Source: an uncultured Bacilli bacterium
GTDB taxonomy: Bacteria; Bacillota_I; Bacilli_A; RF39; UBA660
Length of the DNA: 20,672 bases
Direction: 5' to 3'
Assembly (NCBI GenBank): GCA_934096715.1
Contig: CAKOMQ010000019.1
Span: forward strand, 1 to 20,672
Both the position numbers and the translations under genes were made by a program. Shown here piece after piece: positions 1 to 7,303 of the stretch. The stretch's first letter is position 1. Every line of letters begins with the position of its first letter. The notes beneath the pieces are model-generated. The model was not told where the DNA came from, searched no databases, and worked only from the letters and a program-made list of their open reading frames with translations.

Positions 1-189
1 GTTAAAAATGAAGAAGATAAATCTAAAATACTTGCTGAAATAAATGATCTTCAACCTAAAATTAAAGAATTTCGTAAGTATAACAAATATTGTAAAGATA
101 TAAAAGAAAGAGCAAAATCTATGCTAGATAATATTAATAATTTTGATAAAGACATACAAAAAGAAAAAGACAATTCTAGGTCATTATGA
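1..189 (+). CDS. C-terminal end of a coiled-coil protein, possibly a relaxase (partial)
   Basis: Reading frame 1 is open from the window edge and gives the last 62 residues of a protein ending in ...NSRSL with a TGA stop. The stretch is highly charged, rich in K, E, D and N, with the heptad-like look of a coiled coil. The pattern around KYCKDIKERAKSM resembles the charged C-terminal tails of MobA/relaxase-type proteins on Gram-positive integrative elements, which commonly carry a C-D-I-x-x-R-(S/A) segment there. No catalytic domain lies in the window, so this rests on the tail alone and any long coiled-coil protein could end this way. The context supports it weakly: a defence island follows directly. 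The gene is transcribed towards the restriction operon and shares a bidirectional terminator with it. Confidence 0.45.
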   Translation, partial: VKNEEDKSKILAEINDLQPKIKEFRKYNKYCKDIKERAKSMLDNINNFDKDIQKEKDNSRSL

Positions 190-205
190 CTTAGATTGTC
201 TTTTT
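166..205. terminator. Bidirectional intrinsic terminator
   Basis: The left arm (166-183) and right arm (187-203) pair over about 17 base pairs, with one bulged T, one G:T wobble and a TTA loop. A T-run at 201-205 follows on the plus strand. On the minus strand the stem is followed by T-rich sequence (TTTTTCTTTTT). The hairpin overlaps the TGA stop of the upstream plus-strand gene and lies just past the stop of the FokI-like gene on the other strand, so it can end both convergent transcripts. Confidence 0.85.
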
Positions 206-211
206 AATATT

Positions 212-1978
212 TTACGCATCAATTAGCTTGATTTCAGAATTTTGCGTCATTAATTGATATGCTTGTTCTAGTCCGATAAATTCAGATTTTATATTTTCAG
301 CAAATAGTAATAAATTTACAACATTTATAGCCGCACCATTAATTCCTGTAGTAGTTGAAATATTTTCTAATTTATCCTCGAATTGTCCGTTAAATTCACT
401 AGATACAAATAAGAAACTAAATTTCCTTAGTAATTTTGGAAAATTCTCCCACCACTTATTTGGATTAATTTTATTATCTCTTTTATTGTTTTCTTCAATA
501 TATCTTCTCATTTCATCCGCTTGAGAAATTGGTAAAGAATAGCCTTTTGAATACGCTTTAGTATCTATTATAGTTCCATAATTTTCTTTTAAATTTTCAG
601 TATAAATTATTCCATCTGGTTTTCTGCCACCACCTAAATGTAATCCTTTATAACCACATTCTGATACTAACAAATCGACAACTTCCATTTCAAATTGTCT
701 ATTAGATTTAGAATCATAAGCCAAGTCTATTAGATTAAGGTAATTATGTGGAATGTTTTCCAATATATCTCTGCAAAAGTCTTTTAATCTTAATGTATCA
801 CTTTTTCCTGTTCCTGTTGAATTTAATGGAATAACTAAATTTTGAATGTTATCATTTAATGTATAACCTTTATTAGATTTTTTTATAAATAATCCTATAT
901 TTTGTAATCCTATTAAATCATCCTTAATACTTTCTAACGATTCATCAAATTTAACTTCTTTCAATTTTTCCTGCAATTTTTCTAATGACACAGCACTATT
1001 TGAATCTGATAAAAATTTTATTATATATGCACGTCTATTTCTTATATAATATCTATCTACCGCTTTAGGGCATAACATTTCCCAAAATACATTTTTTGAA
1101 ACTTTTGAAACTTTATTTATACCTTGTAATCTTCTGTATGCTTTTAGTCCATCTGGAGTAATCATATATGCCTGTCCTAATTTTTCAATATATTCTTGGT
1201 TTCCTAAATTTACTTTATACTCTTTTTCAACTTGTCTAACTAGTCCTAGTTTTTCCAACCATTTACAAATTTGTCTAGCATATTTATCTGATGAGCCATC
1301 CCAATCTGATTTCATTTTATTTTTTTCTTTTGAATCATCTGTCATTGCAAGTGAAGTCAATAAGACATTTTGTGGTAATGATGTAAATCCTTCGTCTCCG
1401 ACAAAACCTAATTGACTTCCTATTTCAAATTTGGACAAATGATCTCCATTAGACAATAGTTGCAATATTCTTGAAACCGGAGGATATTTTAATATTGCAT
1501 TTAATAAGCATTCCTTTTCTTCCACAGAATTATCTTCAGTTTTAGAATACTCTAAACCATCATTAGTAATTTCAAAAGTATCATCTTCGCCGTTATATTT
1601 TACAAATCCACATAGATGAGCCCAACGTAGGAAACTGTCTGATGCCCAATCGCTTAAATATAGTTTTACTTGACCGCAAACAGAAGCTTGTATAATAGCA
1701 TTACAAGGTGAATCTTTTCTTGGCGTAGAATGTGTGCCAACAAGATCAGAATATGTTATTTTTAAAGGAGTACTCATTAATATTTTTTGAAATTTTTTTA
1801 TCAGTTCCTTATTGTCAACAAGCATAGGAATTCTAGCAGAAATTAAGTTTTTGTGAAATTCAGATTTATTATCAAAAATTTGAACAACTTTCTTTAAACT
1901 ACTAAAATCAGATGCATCTTGTGACCAGCCAAAAGACCTTTTTGATGAATATTTTGTTGATAATTCTATGTTACTCAT
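212..1978 (-). CDS. FokI-family type IIS restriction endonuclease
   Basis: This 588-residue protein is recognisably a full-length homologue of FokI (about 580 residues). The N-terminus (FGWSQD, then KKVVQIFD near 29-36), DSPCNAIIQAS near 89, SDSFLRWAH near 113, the GGFTSLP-like region near 197, and SSDKYAR near 229 all match the FokI recognition domain as I remember it. The C-terminal cleavage domain carries the catalytic set D455 (in KPDG), D472 and K474 (in IDTKAYS), with the same spacing as FokI D450/D467/K469. The FokI dimer-interface pair is also present (D488 and R492, in QADEMRR). The family binds an asymmetric site (GGATG for FokI) and cuts 9 and 13 bases away; the same specificity here is inferred, not shown. 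The start has a GGAGGT site 5 to 10 bases upstream. It overlaps the preceding methyltransferase gene by 8 bases and is last in the operon, so methyltransferases are made first. Confidence 0.93.
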   Translation of the reverse strand: MSNIELSTKYSSKRSFGWSQDASDFSSLKKVVQIFDNKSEFHKNLISARIPMLVDNKELIKKFQKILMSTPLKITYSDLVGTHSTPRKDSPCNAIIQASVCGQVKLYLSDWASDSFLRWAHLCGFVKYNGEDDTFEITNDGLEYSKTEDNSVEEKECLLNAILKYPPVSRILQLLSNGDHLSKFEIGSQLGFVGDEGFTSLPQNVLLTSLAMTDDSKEKNKMKSDWDGSSDKYARQICKWLEKLGLVRQVEKEYKVNLGNQEYIEKLGQAYMITPDGLKAYRRLQGINKVSKVSKNVFWEMLCPKAVDRYYIRNRRAYIIKFLSDSNSAVSLEKLQEKLKEVKFDESLESIKDDLIGLQNIGLFIKKSNKGYTLNDNIQNLVIPLNSTGTGKSDTLRLKDFCRDILENIPHNYLNLIDLAYDSKSNRQFEMEVVDLLVSECGYKGLHLGGGRKPDGIIYTENLKENYGTIIDTKAYSKGYSLPISQADEMRRYIEENNKRDNKINPNKWWENFPKLLRKFSFLFVSSEFNGQFEDKLENISTTTGINGAAINVVNLLLFAENIKSEFIGLEQAYQLMTQNSEIKLIDA

Positions 1979-2861
1979 TTTCTACCTCCCCATAATTTGT
2001 AATTAATACCTCTATAGTATCATCTTTATTTTTTCTTCTATAATTTGAGTTATTAAATGTATTTTCTATTATATATACAGTATATTTTTTTGACCACTCA
2101 GTCAAAATTTCATTTTTCTTATCATTGGCAACTAGAACATTTGACAAAGCAAATTTTATGCCTTTTGAATTTAAATCATCAAGAATATTTAATAACTTCT
2201 TTTCATCATCAAGAGTCCAGTCTTTAATTCCACGATTTCCATCATTATAACTTCCAGTAGTTATTAAATAAGGTGGATCACAATATACAAAATCATTTTC
2301 ACCTAAATTTGAAAAATCAAAGTCAACAAATTTTTCTTTTGAAACTTTAACATTAATTTTATTAATTTTATTAACAAATTTTTCTAAATTCTTTTTGGTA
2401 TTTGAATTATATGAGCTTCTGTTTTTACCAAAGGGTGTATTGTATTTCATATTTTGATTAAATCGTATTTGATAATTAAAACTATATAAAATTAAGGTGT
2501 AAAAATCTATAATTTTATCATCTTCATTTTTGTATACGCTGTGATTATATTTATTTCTTAATTTCAAAAAAGCATCAGTATTTTCCTTATCTAACCCATT
2601 AATTGAAATATTATCTTCAATTTTTTGTACTACTTCTTCTGCATTTTTATTTGAAAAATAATTCATTAATTCACATAATGGTTCAATAACATCATTGTAG
2701 ACTACGATATCAGCATCAACGTTTATTCCAACATTGAATCCACCACCAAACAAATCTACAAATGTATTAATCTTTTTAGGAAATTTTGGTATAATTTGAT
2801 CTAATATTTTATACTTTCCACCAACATAATTTAATGGAGATTTTATATATGTTTCATTCAT
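1971..2861 (-). CDS. D12-class (alpha) DNA adenine-N6 methyltransferase
   Basis: A Dam/DpnM-type methyltransferase of 296 residues. The N-terminal SAM site begins NYVGGKYKILDQI (11-23) and continues with DLFGGGFNVG (36-45). The catalytic motif IV is DPPY (195-198), and RFNQN followed by NTPFG (133-145) is typical of the D12 family. The order of motif I before motif IV makes it alpha class. It should methylate adenine in one strand of the asymmetric site cut by the FokI-like enzyme downstream. The start at 2861 is preferred because GGTGAT sits 5 bases upstream; an in-frame ATG at 2873 would add MVIK with a poorer site. Its start overlaps the stop of the upstream methyltransferase by 8 bases and its stop overlaps the endonuclease start (ATGAGTAA), so the three genes are translationally coupled. 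Confidence 0.92.
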   Translation of the reverse strand: MNETYIKSPLNYVGGKYKILDQIIPKFPKKINTFVDLFGGGFNVGINVDADIVVYNDVIEPLCELMNYFSNKNAEEVVQKIEDNISINGLDKENTDAFLKLRNKYNHSVYKNEDDKIIDFYTLILYSFNYQIRFNQNMKYNTPFGKNRSSYNSNTKKNLEKFVNKINKINVKVSKEKFVDFDFSNLGENDFVYCDPPYLITTGSYNDGNRGIKDWTLDDEKKLLNILDDLNSKGIKFALSNVLVANDKKNEILTEWSKKYTVYIIENTFNNSNYRRKNKDDTIEVLITNYGEVENE

Positions 2862-3567
2862 TTTTATCACCATTAACCCTTTTTATTGATGATTCAAAAT
2901 ATTCATTATCTAATTCAAAACCTATGTACTTTCTACCCGTCCTTATTGCACTTATTGCCGTAGTTCCAGAACCCATAAAAGGATCTAAAATCAAATCGTC
3001 CTTATTACTGTGTATTTTGATTAAATATTCTATTAATTTTAGTGGCTTTTGCGTTGGATGATATCGCTTACAACCACCTCCACTTTCAGAAGGAACAGAA
3101 ATTACACAACTTTCATATTTTGCATTTTGTCTATTATATGTCCATTTTCCAGGTTTTACAAACCATATAATCATTTCTATATCTGGGACGTATCTTCTAT
3201 CTCTATTTCTAGGCATTGGATTAGTTTTTTTCCAAATTAATGTATCCTTATAAACAAATCCTAAACTTTGTGCATATTTTATAATTTCTGTAGCCTTTTT
3301 AAAATCATTAAATACTAACAAAGAACCACCTTTATTTAATAATTCATAAGATTTTTTTATCCAAGGTTTATTATTAAATTCTTTATCCCATTCACCAAAA
3401 TCAGTACCCTTTCTAGGATTTTTCCTATCTTTCATTGTATGAAACTGGGATTTTTTTGATATTACATATGGAGGATCTGCAACAATCAAATTAACCTTGA
3501 TGTTTTCTTTAATCATCTTACTCATACCTTTATTACAATCGATGTTATAAATATTATTGATTTCCAT
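2854..3567 (-). CDS. Beta-class DNA amino-methyltransferase (N6-adenine or N4-cytosine)
   Basis: A 237-residue methyltransferase with circularly permuted motif order. Motif IV DPPY comes first (31-34), a variable region lies between, and the SAM-binding motif I DPFMGSGTT (195-203) is near the C-terminus, preceded by HPTQKP (170-175). This order defines the beta class (DpnA, HinfI, CcrM type). DPPY rather than SPPY favours adenine-N6. It probably modifies the strand not covered by the D12 enzyme, since an asymmetric GGATG-like site needs a separate methylation on each strand. The start at 3567 follows AAGGAGGTG with 6-base spacing; a longer in-frame start at 3588 would include the ribosome binding site and is rejected. 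It is the first gene of the operon, directly behind a TATAAT box. Confidence 0.92.
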   Translation of the reverse strand: MEINNIYNIDCNKGMSKMIKENIKVNLIVADPPYVISKKSQFHTMKDRKNPRKGTDFGEWDKEFNNKPWIKKSYELLNKGGSLLVFNDFKKATEIIKYAQSLGFVYKDTLIWKKTNPMPRNRDRRYVPDIEMIIWFVKPGKWTYNRQNAKYESCVISVPSESGGGCKRYHPTQKPLKLIEYLIKIHSNKDDLILDPFMGSGTTAISAIRTGRKYIGFELDNEYFESSIKRVNGDKNE

Positions 3568-3582
3568 ATTGCACCTCCTTAA

Positions 3583-3600
3583 TAGCAAGATTATTTGCTA
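3583..3600. promoter_or_regulatory. Inverted repeat at the start of the restriction-modification transcript
   Basis: TAGCAA, six spacer bases, then TTGCTA. The repeat lies between the -10 box (3606-3611) and the ribosome binding site of the first methyltransferase gene, about where transcription should start. It could be an operator bound by a dimeric repressor, perhaps a methyltransferase acting on its own promoter, or a short hairpin in the 5' leader. No C-protein gene is visible in the operon. Confidence 0.4.
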
Positions 3601-3605
3601 ATAAA

Positions 3606-3611
3606 ATTATA
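3606..3611 (-). promoter_or_regulatory. -10 box of the restriction-modification operon promoter
   Basis: The minus strand reads TATAAT here, 38 bases before the first methyltransferase start. No good -35 box sits at 16-18 bases (TAGAAG at 3629-3634 is the closest), so the promoter may be weak or activator-dependent. Confidence 0.5.
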
Positions 3612-3652
3612 CTATAAAATCCTCGATTCTTCTAGATTTTACCTTGTATTTA

Positions 3653-3681
3653 TTCAAAAAAAATAAATAAGATGTTATAAT
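3653..3681 (+). promoter_or_regulatory. Promoter of the PHP-ATPase operon
   Basis: A -35-like TTCAAA (3653-3658), a 17-base spacer and TATAAT (3676-3681) extended by TGT. It diverges from the restriction-modification promoter about 45 bases away. The AAGGAGGT ribosome site (3703-3710) follows, with a 10-base gap to the ATG at 3721. Confidence 0.6.
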
Positions 3682-3720
3682 ATTCTATACTATTGATTAT
3701 TTAAGGAGGTAAATATCATT

Positions 3721-5853
3721 ATGAAAATCGATTTACATTGTCATACTAAAAATACGAAAAATAAAGAATCTGATTTAAGAAATGTAAGTGTTGAAAAATT
3801 TAAGGAAAAGGTTGAACTTTCTGAGGTTAAATTTTTAGCTATTACTAATCATAATTGCTTTTTTAAAGATAATTATAAAGAATTAAAGGAAGCAGTAAAA
3901 GATTTATGTTATGTTATTCCAGGAATTGAATTGGATGTAGAAGGAATTAATAAATCAAGAGGACATGTAATACTAATTGCTAATCCTGATGATGTAGATG
4001 ATTTTGAAAAACGAGTCAACCAAATAACAAAAGATTTTACTCCTGATAATTTTATCATAGGTAGTCATGAATTATATGAGAAGTTTAAAGACATGGATAT
4101 AATTTATATTGCACATTTTTTAAAAGATAAGCAATTATCTATTGAAGATTTAGAAGATTTTGAAAGTATCATGAGTAAACCTTTAAGATTATTAAAAGAA
4201 GCATCTAATATTGTATCTATTGGTGTATTACAAAGTAATAATCATCGTGCAATGATAGGAACAGATGTGATTGATTGGAATAATTATGAAAATTGTACTT
4301 TTGGAAACTTAAAATTTGAAATTAAAGACTACAAAAGTTTATTAAAGTTAGTTGATAAAGATACACAACTTATTACTGACTTAATAAACGAAAATTTTGA
4401 TGAAAAAATTATAGTATATGGTAAGAGTGAAACAAAAGAATTTCCATTTGAACTTCCAATTTATGATGATGTTAACATTATATTTGGAGATAAAGGTAGT
4501 GGTAAAACAGAAATATTAAATTCTTTAAAAGAACACTATGAAATGAATGGGGATAAATATGTTGAATTTTCAGGTGGAGATAAAGAAGGCTGGTATAAAC
4601 AACTTATTAGTGTTAATAAAGAGGATTATAATATAGATAATTTACAATTAGATGATAATTGTGCCGATAAATTAGAAAATATTATAAATTTCAGCGATGA
4701 AACACCAACATCTATAAAATCTTATTATAAATATTTTAAAAACGCATCGAAAAATAAAAAGAAAACAATGATGAAGTCTTTACTAATAAGTAAAAGTCAT
4801 AGTTTTAATGATAAAATTTACAAAAACTTGTTTAGTGATTATATATCAATTTGTGATTTTATTAAGAAATTAGAAAATTTTGAATACAAAAATTATGATA
4901 ACGACGAAATTAATAAAAACATAAATTCTTTAAATACATTAAAAGATAATATTTATAAAAAGTACAAGGAGGTATGGTTAGAGGAAAATTCTTCAAAATT
5001 ATTGGATGATTTTATTGAAAAAATGAACAATTATGTTTCACAAAATATTGGTAGCCCATCAATGCCAACGGAAACAGGCTTATTCAATTTTGTTAAAAAG
5101 CGAGTTGAACTAAAAAACGATATTAAAAGTATTACCAATATTTTAAATAAAACTTCAGATTCAACAAATGAATATATTGGTAAACTTGGTTTAAAAGGGA
5201 ATGTTTATTTAACAACAAAATATAAATTTATTAATTTGTTAAACAAAAAAGATATCAACCATACTACACTTATTTCAAATAAAGGAGAACTAGCAAATAT
5301 AATAACAAATATGGGAAAAATAATGGAAGATATATCTTCACCTAAACTAGTAGAATATACCAAAATAATTGCTCAAGATTGTAATAATAAAGATATTAAA
5401 GATTTAAATGATTTCATGTCAATAGAAAGATTTTTTGAAATATCTGGGAAACAATATAAACCATCTAAAGGAGAATTAGCTATTCTTTCATTACAACATG
5501 ATTTGATATCAAAAAAAGAATACGAGATTTTCCTAATTGATGAACCTGAAGCAAATTTAGGAAGTACATATATTAATGACGAAATTGTACCATTGTTAAA
5601 AGATTTAGCTCATGCTAAAAAGAAAATAGTAATTGCTACACATGATGCTAATATTGCAATTAGAACAAGACCATCTAACTCAATTTTAAAAATCGTTGAT
5701 AATGAAAATTACAAAACATATATTGGCAATATGTTTACTGATATTTTATATAGTATTGATTCAAGTGAAAAGTTAAGTTGGAAAGATGAAAGTATTAAAT
5801 ATTTAGAAGGCGGAAAAGATGCTTTCGAAGAAAGAGGTGATCTATATGAATAA
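3721..5853 (+). CDS. PHP-domain / ABC-type ATPase fusion (TrlF-like)
   Basis: A 710-residue two-part protein. Residues 1 to about 225 form a PHP metal-dependent phosphoesterase domain: DLHCHT (4-9), ITNHN (41-45), PGIE (67-70), GHV (81-83), AH (131-132) and a late NNHR. The usual TDH aspartate is asparagine (TNH). Residues from about 240 form an ATPase of the SMC/Rad50/RecF-like ABC type: Walker A GDKGSGKT (256-263), a helical, coiled-coil-prone insert (about 310-560), a signature-like PSKGE (581-585), Walker B FLIDEPE (604-610) and a switch histidine in ATHDAN (H641). This architecture matches proteins annotated as TrlF-family AAA-like ATPases. Related nuclease-plus-ABC ATPases act in phage or plasmid defence, with ATP-gated cleavage of nucleic acid; that role here is inferred from the architecture and the adjacent restriction system. 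Its last 8 bases overlap the next gene. Confidence 0.85.
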   Translation: MKIDLHCHTKNTKNKESDLRNVSVEKFKEKVELSEVKFLAITNHNCFFKDNYKELKEAVKDLCYVIPGIELDVEGINKSRGHVILIANPDDVDDFEKRVNQITKDFTPDNFIIGSHELYEKFKDMDIIYIAHFLKDKQLSIEDLEDFESIMSKPLRLLKEASNIVSIGVLQSNNHRAMIGTDVIDWNNYENCTFGNLKFEIKDYKSLLKLVDKDTQLITDLINENFDEKIIVYGKSETKEFPFELPIYDDVNIIFGDKGSGKTEILNSLKEHYEMNGDKYVEFSGGDKEGWYKQLISVNKEDYNIDNLQLDDNCADKLENIINFSDETPTSIKSYYKYFKNASKNKKKTMMKSLLISKSHSFNDKIYKNLFSDYISICDFIKKLENFEYKNYDNDEINKNINSLNTLKDNIYKKYKEVWLEENSSKLLDDFIEKMNNYVSQNIGSPSMPTETGLFNFVKKRVELKNDIKSITNILNKTSDSTNEYIGKLGLKGNVYLTTKYKFINLLNKKDINHTTLISNKGELANIITNMGKIMEDISSPKLVEYTKIIAQDCNNKDIKDLNDFMSIERFFEISGKQYKPSKGELAILSLQHDLISKKEYEIFLIDEPEANLGSTYINDEIVPLLKDLAHAKKKIVIATHDANIAIRTRPSNSILKIVDNENYKTYIGNMFTDILYSIDSSEKLSWKDESIKYLEGGKDAFEERGDLYE

Positions 5854-6145
5854 TGAAATAATAGTAAATATTTCAAATGAAGGAGAAAAAACATATATAG
5901 TTTTTAATTTTGAACAACCAATTAAGTTAGAAATTACAACTGATAGCAAAGAAACCATAAAAAATGTATTTTATGAAATTTTAAATCACATTATAAGTGA
6001 TAATTACATTACGTTTAAATTCACAAGGACTGGTGAAGACTTATATAATGATGTTACAGAAAAATATATACAAGATTTAAATAATGAATTGGAAGCATTA
6101 AAAAATAATTTTAAGAATCCAGTAGAAGAATCAAATAAGGCTTGA
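5846..6145 (+). CDS. Small partner protein of the PHP-ATPase, unknown function
   Basis: A 99-residue acidic protein that I do not recognise. The first half alternates hydrophobic and polar residues as beta-strands do (EIIVNI, KTYIVFNF, IKLEIT). The second half looks helical, with a charged amphipathic C-terminal helix (YIQDLNNELEALKNNF). There is no signal peptide or membrane segment. The start at 5846 is supported by AGAGGTG six bases upstream and by the 8-base overlap with the ATPase gene; an upstream in-frame start at 5819 lies inside the ATPase gene and lacks a site. Coupled translation suggests the two proteins work together, for example as a complex subunit, target sensor or inhibitor. 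That is inference from gene order only. Confidence 0.75.
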   Translation: MNNEIIVNISNEGEKTYIVFNFEQPIKLEITTDSKETIKNVFYEILNHIISDNYITFKFTRTGEDLYNDVTEKYIQDLNNELEALKNNFKNPVEESNKA

Positions 6146-6177
6146 AATAATTTCAAAAACTGATATAATTTATTCAG

Positions 6178-6205
6178 TTGATTTAATCAATCTTGGGAGT
6201 ATAAT
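6178..6205 (+). promoter_or_regulatory. Promoter-like sequence after the PHP-ATPase operon
   Basis: TTGATT (6178-6183), a 16-base spacer and TATAAT (6200-6205). It lies downstream of the last coding region and about 45 bases before a strong plus-strand terminator, so it would drive only a very short RNA. Confidence 0.45.
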
Positions 6206-6211
6206 TTTTCG

Positions 6212-6276
6212 TATATAAGAAAAGTTAAGGCTCCATATTTAGAATTTATGCTTATGTAGAACACATAAGTTTTTTT
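6212..6276 (+). ncRNA. Candidate short RNA or transcription attenuator (about 65 nt)
   Basis: The predicted start, about 7 bases after the -10 box, and the terminator at 6251-6276 enclose roughly 65 bases with no long reading frame. A tiny frame ATG-CTT-ATG-TAG (6248-6259) runs into the terminator hairpin and is preceded by a purine-rich AAGTTAAGG. This could be a small RNA, or the remnant of a leader-peptide attenuator whose downstream gene has been lost. It matches no RNA family I know. Confidence 0.35.
6251..6276 (+). terminator. Intrinsic terminator
   Basis: The arms CTTATGT (6251-6257) and ACATAAG (6263-6269) form a perfect 7-base-pair stem with a 5-base loop, followed by seven Ts (6270-6276). 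It can end both the PHP-ATPase transcript and the candidate short RNA. Confidence 0.8.
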
Positions 6277-6348
6277 ATGCCCACGTCAGGAGCTTGAGGC
6301 GCTTATTCTTTACGAGAACTTCTTTGAAAAATAACAATTCTTTAAAAC

Positions 6349-6397
6349 ATACTAAATAAATACCTGATACTTTCCGTATCAGGTGTTTATTTAGTAT
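6349..6397. terminator. Long 22-base-pair hairpin at the end of the orphan gene
   Basis: The left arm (6349-6370) and right arm (6376-6397) pair along all 22 positions with a single G:T wobble and a 5-base loop TTTCC. The core ACCTGATAC/GTATCAGGT is flanked by AT-rich arms. It contains the stop codon of the minus-strand gene at 6387-7163. The T-rich flank (ATTTATTTAG) on the minus strand is compatible with termination in that direction. The length is unusual for a simple terminator. Confidence 0.65.
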
Positions 6398-7163
6398 TTA
6401 ACTCTCTTTTGGTGCATTCATTAATATACTTTTTCTCGATTATACAATCGAGTATATTAAACCATTTTACTTGTAAACAAAATCTGTCCTTTTCATATTT
6501 AGGATTATAATTAAGATTTTTAGCTTTTGCCTGACAGAATAAATCGCTGATATGAACACCATTTTGAACATTGTCCTTATGACTTAATAAAATATCAATA
6601 ATGTCTTTTTTAGATATGAATAGAAAATCATCTACTGAACCATGAATTAATCCATCTACTGATATATTTGAATTAGTTCCTTGTAAGACAAATCTGTAAA
6701 TTGATTTTATTATAAAATCTTCTTTATTAAAATAAGAATTTATTTCTTCAATGTCATCATTATGTAATTCTTTATACTCTTTAGCACTTATTCTATTTGT
6801 ACCTTTTCCGTTTGTAGTACCATCCGAATAGTGATATTTAAGATATTTTATAACTATATCTCTTGGTATATTATTCTCAATTAGAAAATGAATAAAATTA
6901 GATATTCCTTCCGTGTGAACAGAATTATTAACTCCCATTTTAATACTAACTCTTCTATACTTATTATCTAACTTAATGACAATATCATATTTCTTTTTAG
7001 TTCGATCAACCCAACAACTTAAGTAAGAGTTAAAATTTACATAGCCAAACAATTCAATTATCATTTCTTGATAATGTGGTGGTAAATGTTTAACTTTTTT
7101 ATTGTTTAGGTAATTTGCAAACATCTCTTCATTTTTAAATCCTATTAATTTTTTATTTTCCAT
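6387..7163 (-). CDS. Uncharacterised protein with a possible PD-(D/E)XK nuclease site
   Basis: A 258-residue soluble protein that I cannot assign. In the N-terminal part, KKYDIVIKLDNKYRRVSIK (57-75) reads as two beta-strands carrying D60 and a terminal S-x-K (K75). It is followed by MGVNNSVHTE (76-85), the geometry expected of a PD-(D/E)XK-type active site with E or S variants. The C-terminal part has a winged-helix-like region (VDDFLFISKKDIIDILLSH) and a conserved-looking block NLNYNPKYE...QVKWFN. This arrangement would suit a DNA-cutting protein with a DNA-binding domain, and its place among defence genes agrees, but the function is inference. The start at 7163 (MENKK) has GGAG seven bases upstream. 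The in-frame ATG at 7175 has no site. Confidence 0.75.
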   Translation of the reverse strand: MENKKLIGFKNEEMFANYLNNKKVKHLPPHYQEMIIELFGYVNFNSYLSCWVDRTKKKYDIVIKLDNKYRRVSIKMGVNNSVHTEGISNFIHFLIENNIPRDIVIKYLKYHYSDGTTNGKGTNRISAKEYKELHNDDIEEINSYFNKEDFIIKSIYRFVLQGTNSNISVDGLIHGSVDDFLFISKKDIIDILLSHKDNVQNGVHISDLFCQAKAKNLNYNPKYEKDRFCLQVKWFNILDCIIEKKYINECTKRELNTK

Positions 7164-7273
7164 ATATTTCTCCATGCGAAATATATTAACACATGATTAT
7201 TAAAAAACTTGTCGAACAAATAAAAAATATTTAATTTTTATTTATAACAAACAATTAAATATTTGATATCATC

Positions 7274-7303
7274 TTGAAAATAGTAAATGTATTAATATAT
7301 AAT
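7274..7303 (+). promoter_or_regulatory. Promoter of the NUDIX gene
   Basis: TTGAAA (7274-7279), an 18-base spacer and a perfect TATAAT (7298-7303). Transcription should begin near 7310. That is inside the GGTGAT ribosome site (7310-7315) and downstream of the ATG at 7308, so the promoter itself argues for the start at 7320. Confidence 0.65.

Noticed and set aside
2834..3240. Two short plus-strand frames opposite the methyltransferase genes
   Set aside because: They are antisense to conserved motifs on the minus strand and have no recognisable features.
3568..3588. Longer start for the beta-class methyltransferase
   Set aside because: The added residues are encoded by the ribosome binding site itself; ATG at 3567 is correctly spaced after AAGGAGGTG.
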